A DNA stretch of 5,003 nucleotides from positions 1 through 5,003 of the forward strand of contig DATCIJ010000066.1 of assembly GCA_036507855.1 (NCBI GenBank). The letters are read 5' to 3'. Source of the stretch: JABWBJ01 sp036507855. GTDB lineage: Bacteria; Gemmatimonadota; Gemmatimonadetes; Gemmatimonadales; Gemmatimonadaceae. The stretch's first letter is position 1. Each line of letters starts with the position of its first letter. Both the position numbers and the translations under genes were made by a program. The notes under the pieces are model-generated. The model saw nothing but the letters and a program-made list of their open reading frames with translations. It was not told where the DNA came from and ran no database searches. Of this stretch, positions 1 to 5,003 are shown in pieces.

Positions 1-576
1 CTGTTCGTCGAGTGCATCGTGGCGCCCTCGTTCGCCGAAGAGGCGATCGAAATCCTGGGACGCAAGAAGAACCTTCGTGTGCTCGAGGGCGTCGCGAAAT
101 GGGGCCAGGACGCACTGGACGTGAAGCGAGTCCGCGGCGGGTTCCTCGTGCAGGAACGCACGCCACCGCTCACGGATCAGTCATCGTGGAAGGTGGTCAC
201 GGATCGCGCCCCGACCGACGACGAGCGCAGCAACCTGTCGTTCGCCTGGCGGGCGGTGGCGAGCGTGAAGTCGAACGCCATCGTGCTCACGCGCGATCAG
301 GCCACGATCGGAATCGGCGCGGGCCAGATGTCCCGCGTGGATGCCGCGTTCATGGCCGTGCACAAGGCGCGTGCGGCGGGACACGAAACCAAGGGCGCAG
401 CTCTTGGGTCGGATGCGTTCTTCCCGTTTCGCGATGGCATCGAGCAGGCGGCCGAGGCTGGGGTCACGGCGATCATCCAGCCCGGCGGGTCTGTTCGGGA
501 TCAAGAGGTGATCGCGGCGGCCAACGAGCGGGGGATGACGATGGTGTTTACGGGGCGGAGGCTTTTTCGACACTAG
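1..576 (+). CDS. purH: PurH, bifunctional AICAR transformylase/IMP cyclohydrolase, C-terminal part (5' truncated by window edge)
   Basis: This is the C-terminal 191 residues of PurH, which carries out the last two steps of IMP synthesis: formyl transfer from 10-formyl-THF to AICAR, then ring closure of FAICAR. The reading frame is open from base 1 and ends at TAG 574-576, so the true start lies outside the window. The GTG at 19 is an internal Val codon, not a start. The part seen belongs to the AICAR transformylase domain. Recognisable stretches, numbered from the window edge, are FVECIVAPSF (2-11), KSNAIV (90-95), TIGIGAGQMSRVDA (102-115), SDAFFPFRDG (137-146), IIQPGGSVRDQEV (158-170) and the terminal MVFTGRRLFRH (181-191). 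PurH proteins are usually about 510-530 residues, so roughly 330 are missing upstream. The PurH C terminus typically ends in this RxFRH/RLFHH form, so the 3' end is intact. Identification is by recalled family motifs and is very secure. Confidence 0.97.
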   Translation: MFVECIVAPSFAEEAIEILGRKKNLRVLEGVAKWGQDALDVKRVRGGFLVQERTPPLTDQSSWKVVTDRAPTDDERSNLSFAWRAVASVKSNAIVLTRDQATIGIGAGQMSRVDAAFMAVHKARAAGHETKGAALGSDAFFPFRDGIEQAAEAGVTAIIQPGGSVRDQEVIAAANERGMTMVFTGRRLFRH

Positions 577-733
577 GCGGTTTGGTGCTGCTTGCAGTAT
601 GCGGTATGCAGCCGCCGACGCAGATGCATGCAGCCGCCTCTCGCCTTCCCCATCCCCACCCCAAGCCGCCATCTTTCGCCGGCAACCGCGCTTAGCGTTT
701 TCGTGACCAACTGACGACCTCCGCCCCTGCCTG
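577..733. other. Intergenic spacer between purH and the glycosyltransferase, with an 11-bp direct repeat
   Basis: No gene is visible in these 157 bases. The word ATGCAGCCGCC occurs twice, at 606-616 and 628-638, with starts 22 bases apart, or about two helical turns. This could be a paired protein-binding site or chance. A weak stem can be drawn between 587-591 (GCTGC) and 608-612 (GCAGC), but no T-run follows, so I do not call it a terminator. No convincing -35/-10 pair was recognised. Whether the glycosyltransferase is co-transcribed with purH cannot be decided from the sequence. Confidence 0.5.
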
Positions 734-3034
734 ATGCCCGCACCCTCGACGACCGAACTCGACTACCGTCCGTCGTACCGCGCGGCGGCGATCGCGTCCG
801 CACTGGTGCTGCTCCTCTACATCATCACGCTCGGTCCGTCGACCGCGATGTGGGACACGAGCGAATACATCGCGGCGGCGTACGTCGTGGGCCTGCCGCA
901 CCCGCCGGGAAACCCGTTCTTCGTCCTGCTTGGCCGAGTCTTCTCGATCATGCCCGGCGGGAATCCGGCGTTCTGGGTGAACATGCTGGCCGCAACGTGT
1001 GCCGCCGTCTCGGCCGGATTCTGGTTCCTGATCACCGAACGCGTGCTGGTCAGCTGGCTCTCCGAGCGCTGGCAGCGGGTGCTGGGTGGCGCGCTGGCGG
1101 CGCTCATCGGCGCGACGGCGTTCACGGTCTGGAGTCAGGCGGTCGTGAACGAGAAGGTGTACACGGTATCGCTGGTCGGTGTCGCGATGATTTCCTGGCT
1201 GACCGTGCGGTGGTGCGACGATCCGGACGGCCCCAGGGCCGACAGGATCCTCATCCTCATCGCCTATCTCCTCGGTCTCGGCTACTCGAACCACATGGCC
1301 GGGTTCGTGGCGGGACCCGCCGTGGCGATCGCGGTACTCGTCAGGCGGCCGACCACGCTGCTCCGCTGGCGCCTCCTGCTCGCGGGCGCAGGAGCGCTGA
1401 TCATCGGCTTCACTCCATTCGCGACACAGCCGATCCGTGCCGCCTACTTCCCCGCAATTAATGAAGGCGAACCAACCGGCTGCAGGACCGAGTTCAACTG
1501 GGACTGCACGTTCAGCGCCCAGACGTGGGAAGCGTTCAAGTACAACTTCAATCGAGAGCAGTACGGCAAGCCGGCAGTGGCCGAGCGGCAGGCGCCGATC
1601 GGCGCGCAGATCGGGATGTGGTGGCTGTATTTCCGCTGGCAGTGGCTGCGCGACGCCTATCTGGAGCAGCAGGCGATGCAGGCCGTGCTGGCGGCGCTGT
1701 TCCTCGTACTCGGCTTGTTCGGAGGGTGGGTCCATTACCAGCGAGACCGACGAAGTTTCTGGTACTTCGGTCCGCTCATGGCCACGGTCACGCTGGTCCT
1801 CATCTACTACCTGAACTTCAGATACGGCCACTCCCAGGCGCCCGCGCTCGGCGAAACGGTGGATCGCGAAGTCCGCGACCGGGACTACTTCTTCCTCTGG
1901 AGTTTCTCGGCGTGGAGCGTGTGGGCCGCGTTAGGGCTGGTGTTCGTCTGGGAATCGATCGCGGCCATGGTCGGCACGCAGGGCGTGAAGCTCGGCAAGC
2001 AGACGCTGAGCCTGCCCACGAAGCGGAGCTGGGCCATCGCGTCACCCGTGCTGGCGCTGGCGCTGATCCCCCTCGTTGCGAACTGGACGCCGGCCACGCG
2101 GCGCGGCGATACCACCACGCGTGACTTCGCGCACGACCTGCTCAACTCCGTCGAGCCGTACGGGATCCTGGTGACCGTTGGCGACAACGACACCTTCCCG
2201 CTCTGGTACGCGCAGGAGGTCGAGGGGATTCGTCGCGACGTGGTGATCGCCAACACGTCGCTGCTCAACACGGACTGGTACGTCAGGCAGATCATCCGGT
2301 CGCCCATTCACGAGTACGAAGCAGCGAAGGGCCCGGCGATCTACCGCGACAAGCAGTGGACCAGGCCGACCACGCCGGCGCTGCGCCTGACGCTTGACGA
2401 GGCGGACGCGATTCCGCTGGCCGAGGAGCGACGTGACACCGTGCTGTTCCAGGCGGGAAAGATCCGGGCCGTGATTCCGCCGCGGATCTACACCAAGGCC
2501 GACTACGCCGTGCTGCTCATGATCCGGGACAATCCTGATCGTCCCGTGTACTTCGCGCGAACATCGGGAGGATACGGGCACGAGCTCGGGTTCGGGCCGT
2601 ATCTCGTTATGCAGGGGCTGGCGCGAAAGCTCCTGCCCGAGGTGCCGACGCCGTCACGGGATACCCTGCTGGTGCCTGGCGAGGGGTGGGTGGACATGCC
2701 GCGATCGCTCGCGCTCTGGAATGACATCTTTGAAGGGCCGCAAGCGCTGATCAGAAAAGGCGGCTGGCCCGATCGAGCGTCAGTCGGGATTCCGGCGCTG
2801 TACGTGAACAGCGGGCTCATACTCAGCGAGGCGCTGGAGAATCTCGGTGACCGCGCCGGTGCGAGTAAGGTCCTGTCCCGAACGGAGCAGGTCGCGCGCG
2901 CCACTCGGATCGATGAATTCTTCAGCTTCATCAATCAGCGCGGAGGGGTTCCGCTTCCCATCACCGGCGATACCGCGCCGAGATTGCCGGTGCCATCGAG
3001 TCTGCCGCCGGGGAAGAAGGATACCGGGAACTGA
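734..3034 (+). CDS. DUF2723 family polytopic membrane glycosyltransferase (GT117/TMEM260-like, probable protein O-glycosyltransferase)
   Basis: This is a complete 766-residue multi-pass membrane protein. The start is well fixed: an in-frame TGA lies at 704-706, no ATG or GTG lies between it and 734, and the next Met (residue 39) would remove the first membrane helix. No clear Shine-Dalgarno sequence precedes it. Hydrophobic segments are near residues 15-34, 82-108, 116-134, 144-159, 171-204, 212-230, 314-333, 343-361, 388-410 and 434-450. Hallmarks of DUF2723 are MWDTSEY (39-45) with acidic D41/E44 just after helix 1, GLPHPPGNPFF (53-63), NEKVY (139-143), GYSNHMAGF (183-191), FNREQYG (272-278), GETVDREVRDRDYFF (373-387) and a soluble segment GILVTVGDNDTFPLWYAQEV (477-496). 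In GT-C enzymes an early acidic motif is catalytic, so D41/E44 are inferred candidates. Residues 689-722 (ALYVNSGLILSEALENLGDR onward) look like one TPR-like helix pair. The animal homologue TMEM260 is an O-mannosyltransferase (established knowledge). The donor sugar and acceptor here are unknown. Family assignment is strong; the reaction is inferred. Confidence 0.88.
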   Translation: MPAPSTTELDYRPSYRAAAIASALVLLLYIITLGPSTAMWDTSEYIAAAYVVGLPHPPGNPFFVLLGRVFSIMPGGNPAFWVNMLAATCAAVSAGFWFLITERVLVSWLSERWQRVLGGALAALIGATAFTVWSQAVVNEKVYTVSLVGVAMISWLTVRWCDDPDGPRADRILILIAYLLGLGYSNHMAGFVAGPAVAIAVLVRRPTTLLRWRLLLAGAGALIIGFTPFATQPIRAAYFPAINEGEPTGCRTEFNWDCTFSAQTWEAFKYNFNREQYGKPAVAERQAPIGAQIGMWWLYFRWQWLRDAYLEQQAMQAVLAALFLVLGLFGGWVHYQRDRRSFWYFGPLMATVTLVLIYYLNFRYGHSQAPALGETVDREVRDRDYFFLWSFSAWSVWAALGLVFVWESIAAMVGTQGVKLGKQTLSLPTKRSWAIASPVLALALIPLVANWTPATRRGDTTTRDFAHDLLNSVEPYGILVTVGDNDTFPLWYAQEVEGIRRDVVIANTSLLNTDWYVRQIIRSPIHEYEAAKGPAIYRDKQWTRPTTPALRLTLDEADAIPLAEERRDTVLFQAGKIRAVIPPRIYTKADYAVLLMIRDNPDRPVYFARTSGGYGHELGFGPYLVMQGLARKLLPEVPTPSRDTLLVPGEGWVDMPRSLALWNDIFEGPQALIRKGGWPDRASVGIPALYVNSGLILSEALENLGDRAGASKVLSRTEQVARATRIDEFFSFINQRGGVPLPITGDTAPRLPVPSSLPPGKKDTGN

Positions 3035-3042
3035 CAAACAAA

Positions 3043-3156
3043 GCTGAGTTGTTGGAACTGGGTGCTAGGGCGATTTGCTGGAACTGGGGCTGGAGCCGAT
3101 GGGTTCCAGCCCCAGTTCCAGCGAATAACCCTGGCACCCACCAATAAGAACTCAGC
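3043..3156. repeat. 114-bp nested inverted repeat (large imperfect palindrome)
   Basis: Three concentric sets of complementary arms were read by hand. The inner stem is perfect over 18 bp: 3077-3094 pairs with 3105-3122 around a 10-base loop. The middle stem continues with 3073-3076/3123-3126 (one G-T pair), a 2x2 mismatch, then 3059-3070/3129-3140 (one G-T pair). The outer arms are 3052-3055/3141-3144 (TTGG/CCAA) and GCTGAGTT 3043-3050 with AACTCAGC 3149-3156, separated by small bulges. The word GGAACTGG appears at 3054-3061 and 3080-3087, and as its complement at 3112-3119, so the arms themselves contain a degenerate direct repeat. The element begins 9 bases after the glycosyltransferase stop and ends 20 bases before the tRNA. 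It has no T-run, so it is not a classic intrinsic terminator. It could still stop transcription or protect the 3' end of the mRNA, or be a REP/BIME- or MITE-like repeat. Structure is certain; function is not known. Confidence 0.85.
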
Positions 3157-3161
3157 GGATG

Positions 3162-3167
3162 TTAAAT
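3162..3167 (+). promoter_or_regulatory. Possible -10 element of the tRNA-Ser gene
   Basis: TTAAAT lies in a short AT-rich patch (3162-3169) in otherwise GC-rich DNA and matches TATAAT at 4 of 6 positions. It would place transcription initiation almost at the mature tRNA 5' end. No good -35 is seen: the expected location falls in the right arm of the palindrome and does not match. This is a weak suggestion based on position and base composition only. Confidence 0.2.
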
Positions 3168-3175
3168 TCTGGCTG

Positions 3176-3261
3176 GGAGGGCTAGTCCTAATTGGTAAGG
3201 CAGCGGTCTTGAAAACCGCCGCGCAGAGATGCGCTTACAGGTTCGAGTCCTGTGCCCTCCG
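3176..3261 (+). tRNA. tRNA-Ser (anticodon UGA)
   Basis: The full type II cloverleaf can be folded by eye. The acceptor stem is 3176-3182 (GGAGGGC) with 3254-3260 (GCCCTCC), all seven pairs formed. The D arm has a 3-bp stem (one G-T) and the GG pair in its loop. The anticodon stem is 3203-3207/3215-3219 (GCGGT/ACCGC) with loop CTTGAAA, so the anticodon is TGA at 3210-3212, reading UCA and related Ser codons. The long variable arm is GCGCA 3221-3225 with TGCGC 3230-3234 and a GAGA loop, as expected for tRNA-Ser. The T arm is 3237-3241/3249-3253 with loop TTCGAGT. The discriminator G at 3261 is the Ser identity base. The bases after it are CCT, so CCA is not encoded and must be added by the CCA-adding enzyme. 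No degenerate features; this should be functional. Confidence 0.97.
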
Positions 3262-3414
3262 CCTTGCGGGACAATGGGTTATGGCGCCGCGCGCCGCACG
3301 GGCCAGGGGTGCGGTCGCCGACATTGGCCGCAGAGTTGGCGACAGAGTGCTGACTCATCGAATTCTGGTGGCCGGCCGCATTTGCGGCCGCCCTGTGGCG
3401 AAGCGGATGTGCGC

Positions 3415-3605
3415 AGCGCCCTCGCGGCCTGGATCGCGGAGGTGGATGCCCTCGAGACGTCCGGGCGCTGAACTCTGGCCAGGCAGGTGCGCTGCGCAAC
3501 CACGTCACCAACGCCCTTCGTCTGCTCCGCAGCGTAGATACTGGAGCAAGTTCCTCGGCAAGGCCGACGCGGAATGCTCGCGTTATGGCGATACTCTGGT
3601 GCAAC
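3415..3605 (+). pseudogene. Possible frameshifted remnant of a FIMAH-like domain
   Basis: Three consecutive pieces in three different frames resemble the FIMAH domain, a short all-helical module often at the C terminus of secreted proteins in Gemmatimonadota and other phyla. Frame 1 gives ALAAWIAEVDALETSGR (3418-3468), then a stop. Frame 3, starting at CTG 3468, gives LNSGQAGALRNHVTNALRLL and then RSVDTGAS (3468-3551). This matches the familiar pattern 'V.aLv.sG.LnaGQanaL..kL..Al..L..gdt.aA'. Frame 2 then gives SKFLGKADAECSRYGDTL (3545-3598), which loosely resembles the 'L.aFi.qV.alv.sG.Lt' half. Order and spacing are as expected, so a decayed copy is plausible. The first junction is the best supported: adding one base would join the two pieces directly. 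No signal peptide or body of the parent protein is seen upstream. The match is from memory and the third piece is weak. Confidence 0.35.
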
Positions 3606-3727
3606 TGCATGATGACGAACGTCGTGCCGGATGGCCCAATGACACGAGCTCCTCTGCGTTGGAGCGCCGCCTGGGCGCCCGCACCAACACTGCCGCGATC
3701 CGTCTGCTCACCGGCGACCGGGAGCTC

Positions 3728-3893
3728 GTGATCGACATCGTGACCTGCATCCAGGCACATGGCTCGCTCGCGAATTGGCACCCGCACCTGCACTTGAACT
3801 TGATCGACACCGACAGGGGCTCCCGCCCGGATGGGACCTTCGTCACCTGGCCCGCGCACGTTCGATGCATGCTGCGCAAATGGTCGGGGCAGC
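3728..3893 (+). pseudogene. IS91-family (HUH) transposase fragment, remnant
   Basis: The frame-2 translation contains CIQAHGSLANWHPHLHL and then LIDTDRGSRPDGTFV followed by TWPAH. This closely resembles the catalytic core of IS91/ISCR-type transposases ('iqtfG.l.n.HPHLHvLvtdG.f.pdGtF'). The HLH at 3785-3793 corresponds to the HUH metal-binding motif of these rolling-circle enzymes. Only about 50 residues are recognisable. The N-terminal zinc-binding region and the downstream catalytic tyrosines are absent, and there is a small insertion after HLHL relative to the usual HLHvLVTDGxF. The sequence after PAH loses resemblance (RCMLRKWSGQLTL), and the frame runs into the kinase start, ending at 3949. 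Such a fragment cannot transpose. No IS ends or target motifs were identified. Family assignment is fairly good, while the boundaries are approximate. Confidence 0.7.
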
Positions 3894-3923
3894 TTACCTT
3901 GGCTCCAGCTCAGGCCACCCTCA

Positions 3924-5003
3924 ATGTCCGCGACTACCGTCGTAGGTAGCACACTGGCGGACCGATACCGAATCGAGCGACAAATCGGCATCGGTGGCAT
4001 GGCCACGGTGTACCTCGCGCGCGACGTGAAGCACGATCGCCGCGTCGCACTCAAGGTCCTGAAGCCCGACATTGCCGCCGTGCTGGGCGTCGAGCGATTC
4101 CTTTCCGAAATTCGCGTCACGGCGCAGCTCCAGCACCCCAATCTCCTTCCGCTGTTCGATTCAGGCGAGACCGGCGGGATGTTGTACTACGTCATGCCGT
4201 ATGTGGAAGGCGAATCGCTGCGCACGACGCTCAATCGCGAGAAGCAACTGCCCGTTGAGCACGCAGTGCACATCGCCGCGGCGGTTGCGTTGGCGCTCGA
4301 CTACGCGCACGCACAGGGAGTCATTCATCGCGATCTGAAGCCCGAGAACATCCTGCTGCAGGCCGGCGAGCCGGTGGTGGCTGATTTCGGCATAGCGCTC
4401 GCCGTTTCGAACGCCGGCGGCCCACGCGTGACGCAGACGGGCATTTCCCTCGGCACCCCGCAGTACATGTCGCCCGAGCAAGCCACGGGTGACCGACAGA
4501 TCGATGGTCGCGCGGACGTTTACGCGCTCGGAGCCGTGCTGCATGAGATGTTGACCGGCGAGCCGCCACACACGGGCGCGACCGTGCAGGCGATCTTCGC
4601 ACGCGTCATCGCGGACAGGCCGCAAAGCGTGCAGGTGCTCCGACCCACCGTGCCCGATCACGTGGCATTCGCGGTGGAACGGGCGTTGGAGAAGCTACCG
4701 GCAGACCGATGGGCGATGGCGCGCGAATTCAGTGAGGCCCTTCAGGGACGCGTGGTGGGCAGTGTCTCGCCGGTAAGGCGCGCCGTAGCGCCAACCGCTC
4801 CACGTGCGCGCTTTCGATGGGCGTTGACGATCGCTGTGGGCGCGGTACTCTCCGGCGCCGCTATCTGGGGCTGGTTGCTCGCACTGCGACGCGATCGACC
4901 CGTCGTTTCGTTCACGATCCAGTTTGAATCGGAGCACCTCGACCTTTCGCCGGCGCCGTTGGCGGTGTCACCCGACGGCCGGTCCATCGTGTATGTCGGG
5001 ACT
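3924..5003 (+). CDS. Transmembrane Ser/Thr protein kinase with PD40/WD40-like extracytoplasmic domain (3' truncated by window edge)
   Basis: The first 360 codons of a Hanks-type kinase are present, with no stop before the window ends. The kinase domain spans residues 15 to about 274. It has the glycine loop GIGGMATVY (22-30), ATP-anchoring Lys in VALKVL (K44), helix-C Glu in FLSEIR (E62), catalytic loop HRDLKPEN (135-142), DFG (154-156), activation segment TGISLGTPQYMSPEQA (172-187) and DGRADVYALG (194-203). All catalytic residues are in place, so it should be active. A basic, Pro-rich linker (276-298) leads to one membrane helix at 299-321. The following segment, ending AVSPDGRSIVYVG (347-359), is the first strand pair of a PD40/TolB-like propeller, the usual outer domain in this family. 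The chosen ATG gives a typical short lead (MSATTVVGSTLADRYRIERQ). An in-frame ATG at 3831 would add 31 residues that do not resemble kinase and overlap the transposase remnant, so it is disfavoured. Only a weak AGG (3912-3914) precedes the start. Ligand and targets are unknown. Confidence 0.95.
   Translation, partial: MSATTVVGSTLADRYRIERQIGIGGMATVYLARDVKHDRRVALKVLKPDIAAVLGVERFLSEIRVTAQLQHPNLLPLFDSGETGGMLYYVMPYVEGESLRTTLNREKQLPVEHAVHIAAAVALALDYAHAQGVIHRDLKPENILLQAGEPVVADFGIALAVSNAGGPRVTQTGISLGTPQYMSPEQATGDRQIDGRADVYALGAVLHEMLTGEPPHTGATVQAIFARVIADRPQSVQVLRPTVPDHVAFAVERALEKLPADRWAMAREFSEALQGRVVGSVSPVRRAVAPTAPRARFRWALTIAVGAVLSGAAIWGWLLALRRDRPVVSFTIQFESEHLDLSPAPLAVSPDGRSIVYVGT

Larger units (their letters stand above)
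3262..3923. other. Gene-poor stretch between tRNA-Ser and the kinase, made of gene debris
   Basis: No intact gene with recognisable product fits these 662 bases, although frame 2 stays open across them. Two fragments, described separately, look like remains of former genes: a FIMAH-like segment broken across three frames and an IS91-family transposase piece. Small hairpins occur at 3373-3380/3383-3390 (8-bp GC-rich stem with a 2-base loop, or 7 bp with a 4-base loop) and at 3294-3299/3309-3314, neither followed by a T-run. No convincing tRNA terminator, second copy of the tRNA 3' end, or kinase promoter was recognised. Confidence 0.6.

Noticed and set aside
12..695. Plus-strand open frame of 227 codons overlapping purH
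   Set aside because: It is out of frame with a confident purH, low-complexity and Arg/Gly-rich, with no recognisable domain.
692..1831. Minus-strand open frame of 379 codons opposite the glycosyltransferase
   Set aside because: It is antisense to a strongly recognised gene. The product is rich in Arg, Glu, Asp and His with no motif, as expected for a shadow frame in GC-rich DNA.
3077..3122. Perfect 18-bp hairpin as a standard intrinsic terminator
   Set aside because: No T-run follows on either strand, and the stem is part of a much larger palindrome, so I describe it as a repeat instead.
3176..3261. tRNA-Ser as an attachment site of an integrated island
   Set aside because: No duplicated tRNA 3' end (such as GTTCGAGTCCTGT) was seen elsewhere in the window and no tyrosine integrase is present. 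IS91-type elements do not need tRNA sites.
3262..3923. CRISPR array or toxin-antitoxin pair in the gene-poor gap
   Set aside because: There are no regularly spaced repeats and no paired small open frames with recognisable toxin or antitoxin features.
3062..3949. Whole 295-codon plus-strand frame as an intact gene
   Set aside because: Its first part reads through the palindrome and the tRNA gene, and only about 50 residues near the end resemble a transposase. It is better explained as chance openness plus a remnant.
3188..4141. Long minus-strand open frame of 317 codons
   Set aside because: It runs antisense through the kinase start, the relic region and the tRNA. Its C-terminal 'EGTGLEPVSASLRGGFQDRCLTN' is the well-known false translation of an antisense tRNA-Ser. 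The rest is Arg/Ser-rich with no domain.

Overview
The window looks like chromosomal DNA from a GC-rich bacterium, most likely a member of the Gemmatimonadota or a close relative. That placement is inferred from gene style and no search was run. The support is a Ser/Thr kinase of the type 'ADRYRIERQIGIGGMATVYLARD' followed by one transmembrane helix and the start of a PD40/WD40-like propeller, a large DUF2723 (GT117-type) membrane glycosyltransferase, and a possible decayed FIMAH-like domain. All three are common in that phylum. All supported genes lie on the + strand.

Layout: (1) 1-576 is the C-terminal part of purH (AICAR transformylase/IMP cyclohydrolase), cut by the left edge. (2) 577-733 is a short non-coding spacer with an 11-bp direct repeat. 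(3) 734-3034 is a complete 766-residue polytopic DUF2723/GT117 protein. (4) 3043-3156 is a striking 114-bp nested inverted repeat with a perfect 18-bp inner stem. (5) 3176-3261 is tRNA-Ser(UGA), with no encoded CCA. (6) 3262-3923 has no intact gene. It holds what looks like gene debris: a frame-broken segment resembling a FIMAH domain (about 3415-3605) and a fragment of an IS91-family HUH transposase (about 3728-3893). (7) 3924-5003 is the first 360 codons of a membrane-anchored Ser/Thr protein kinase, cut by the right edge.

The genes do not form an obvious pathway. purH is purine-biosynthesis housekeeping. The glycosyltransferase probably modifies exported proteins or glycans. The kinase is probably a transmembrane sensor. 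The stretch between the tRNA and the kinase reads as a scar of past mobile-element activity. I see no undescribed multi-gene system here. The items most worth checking are the large palindrome and the composite relic region.
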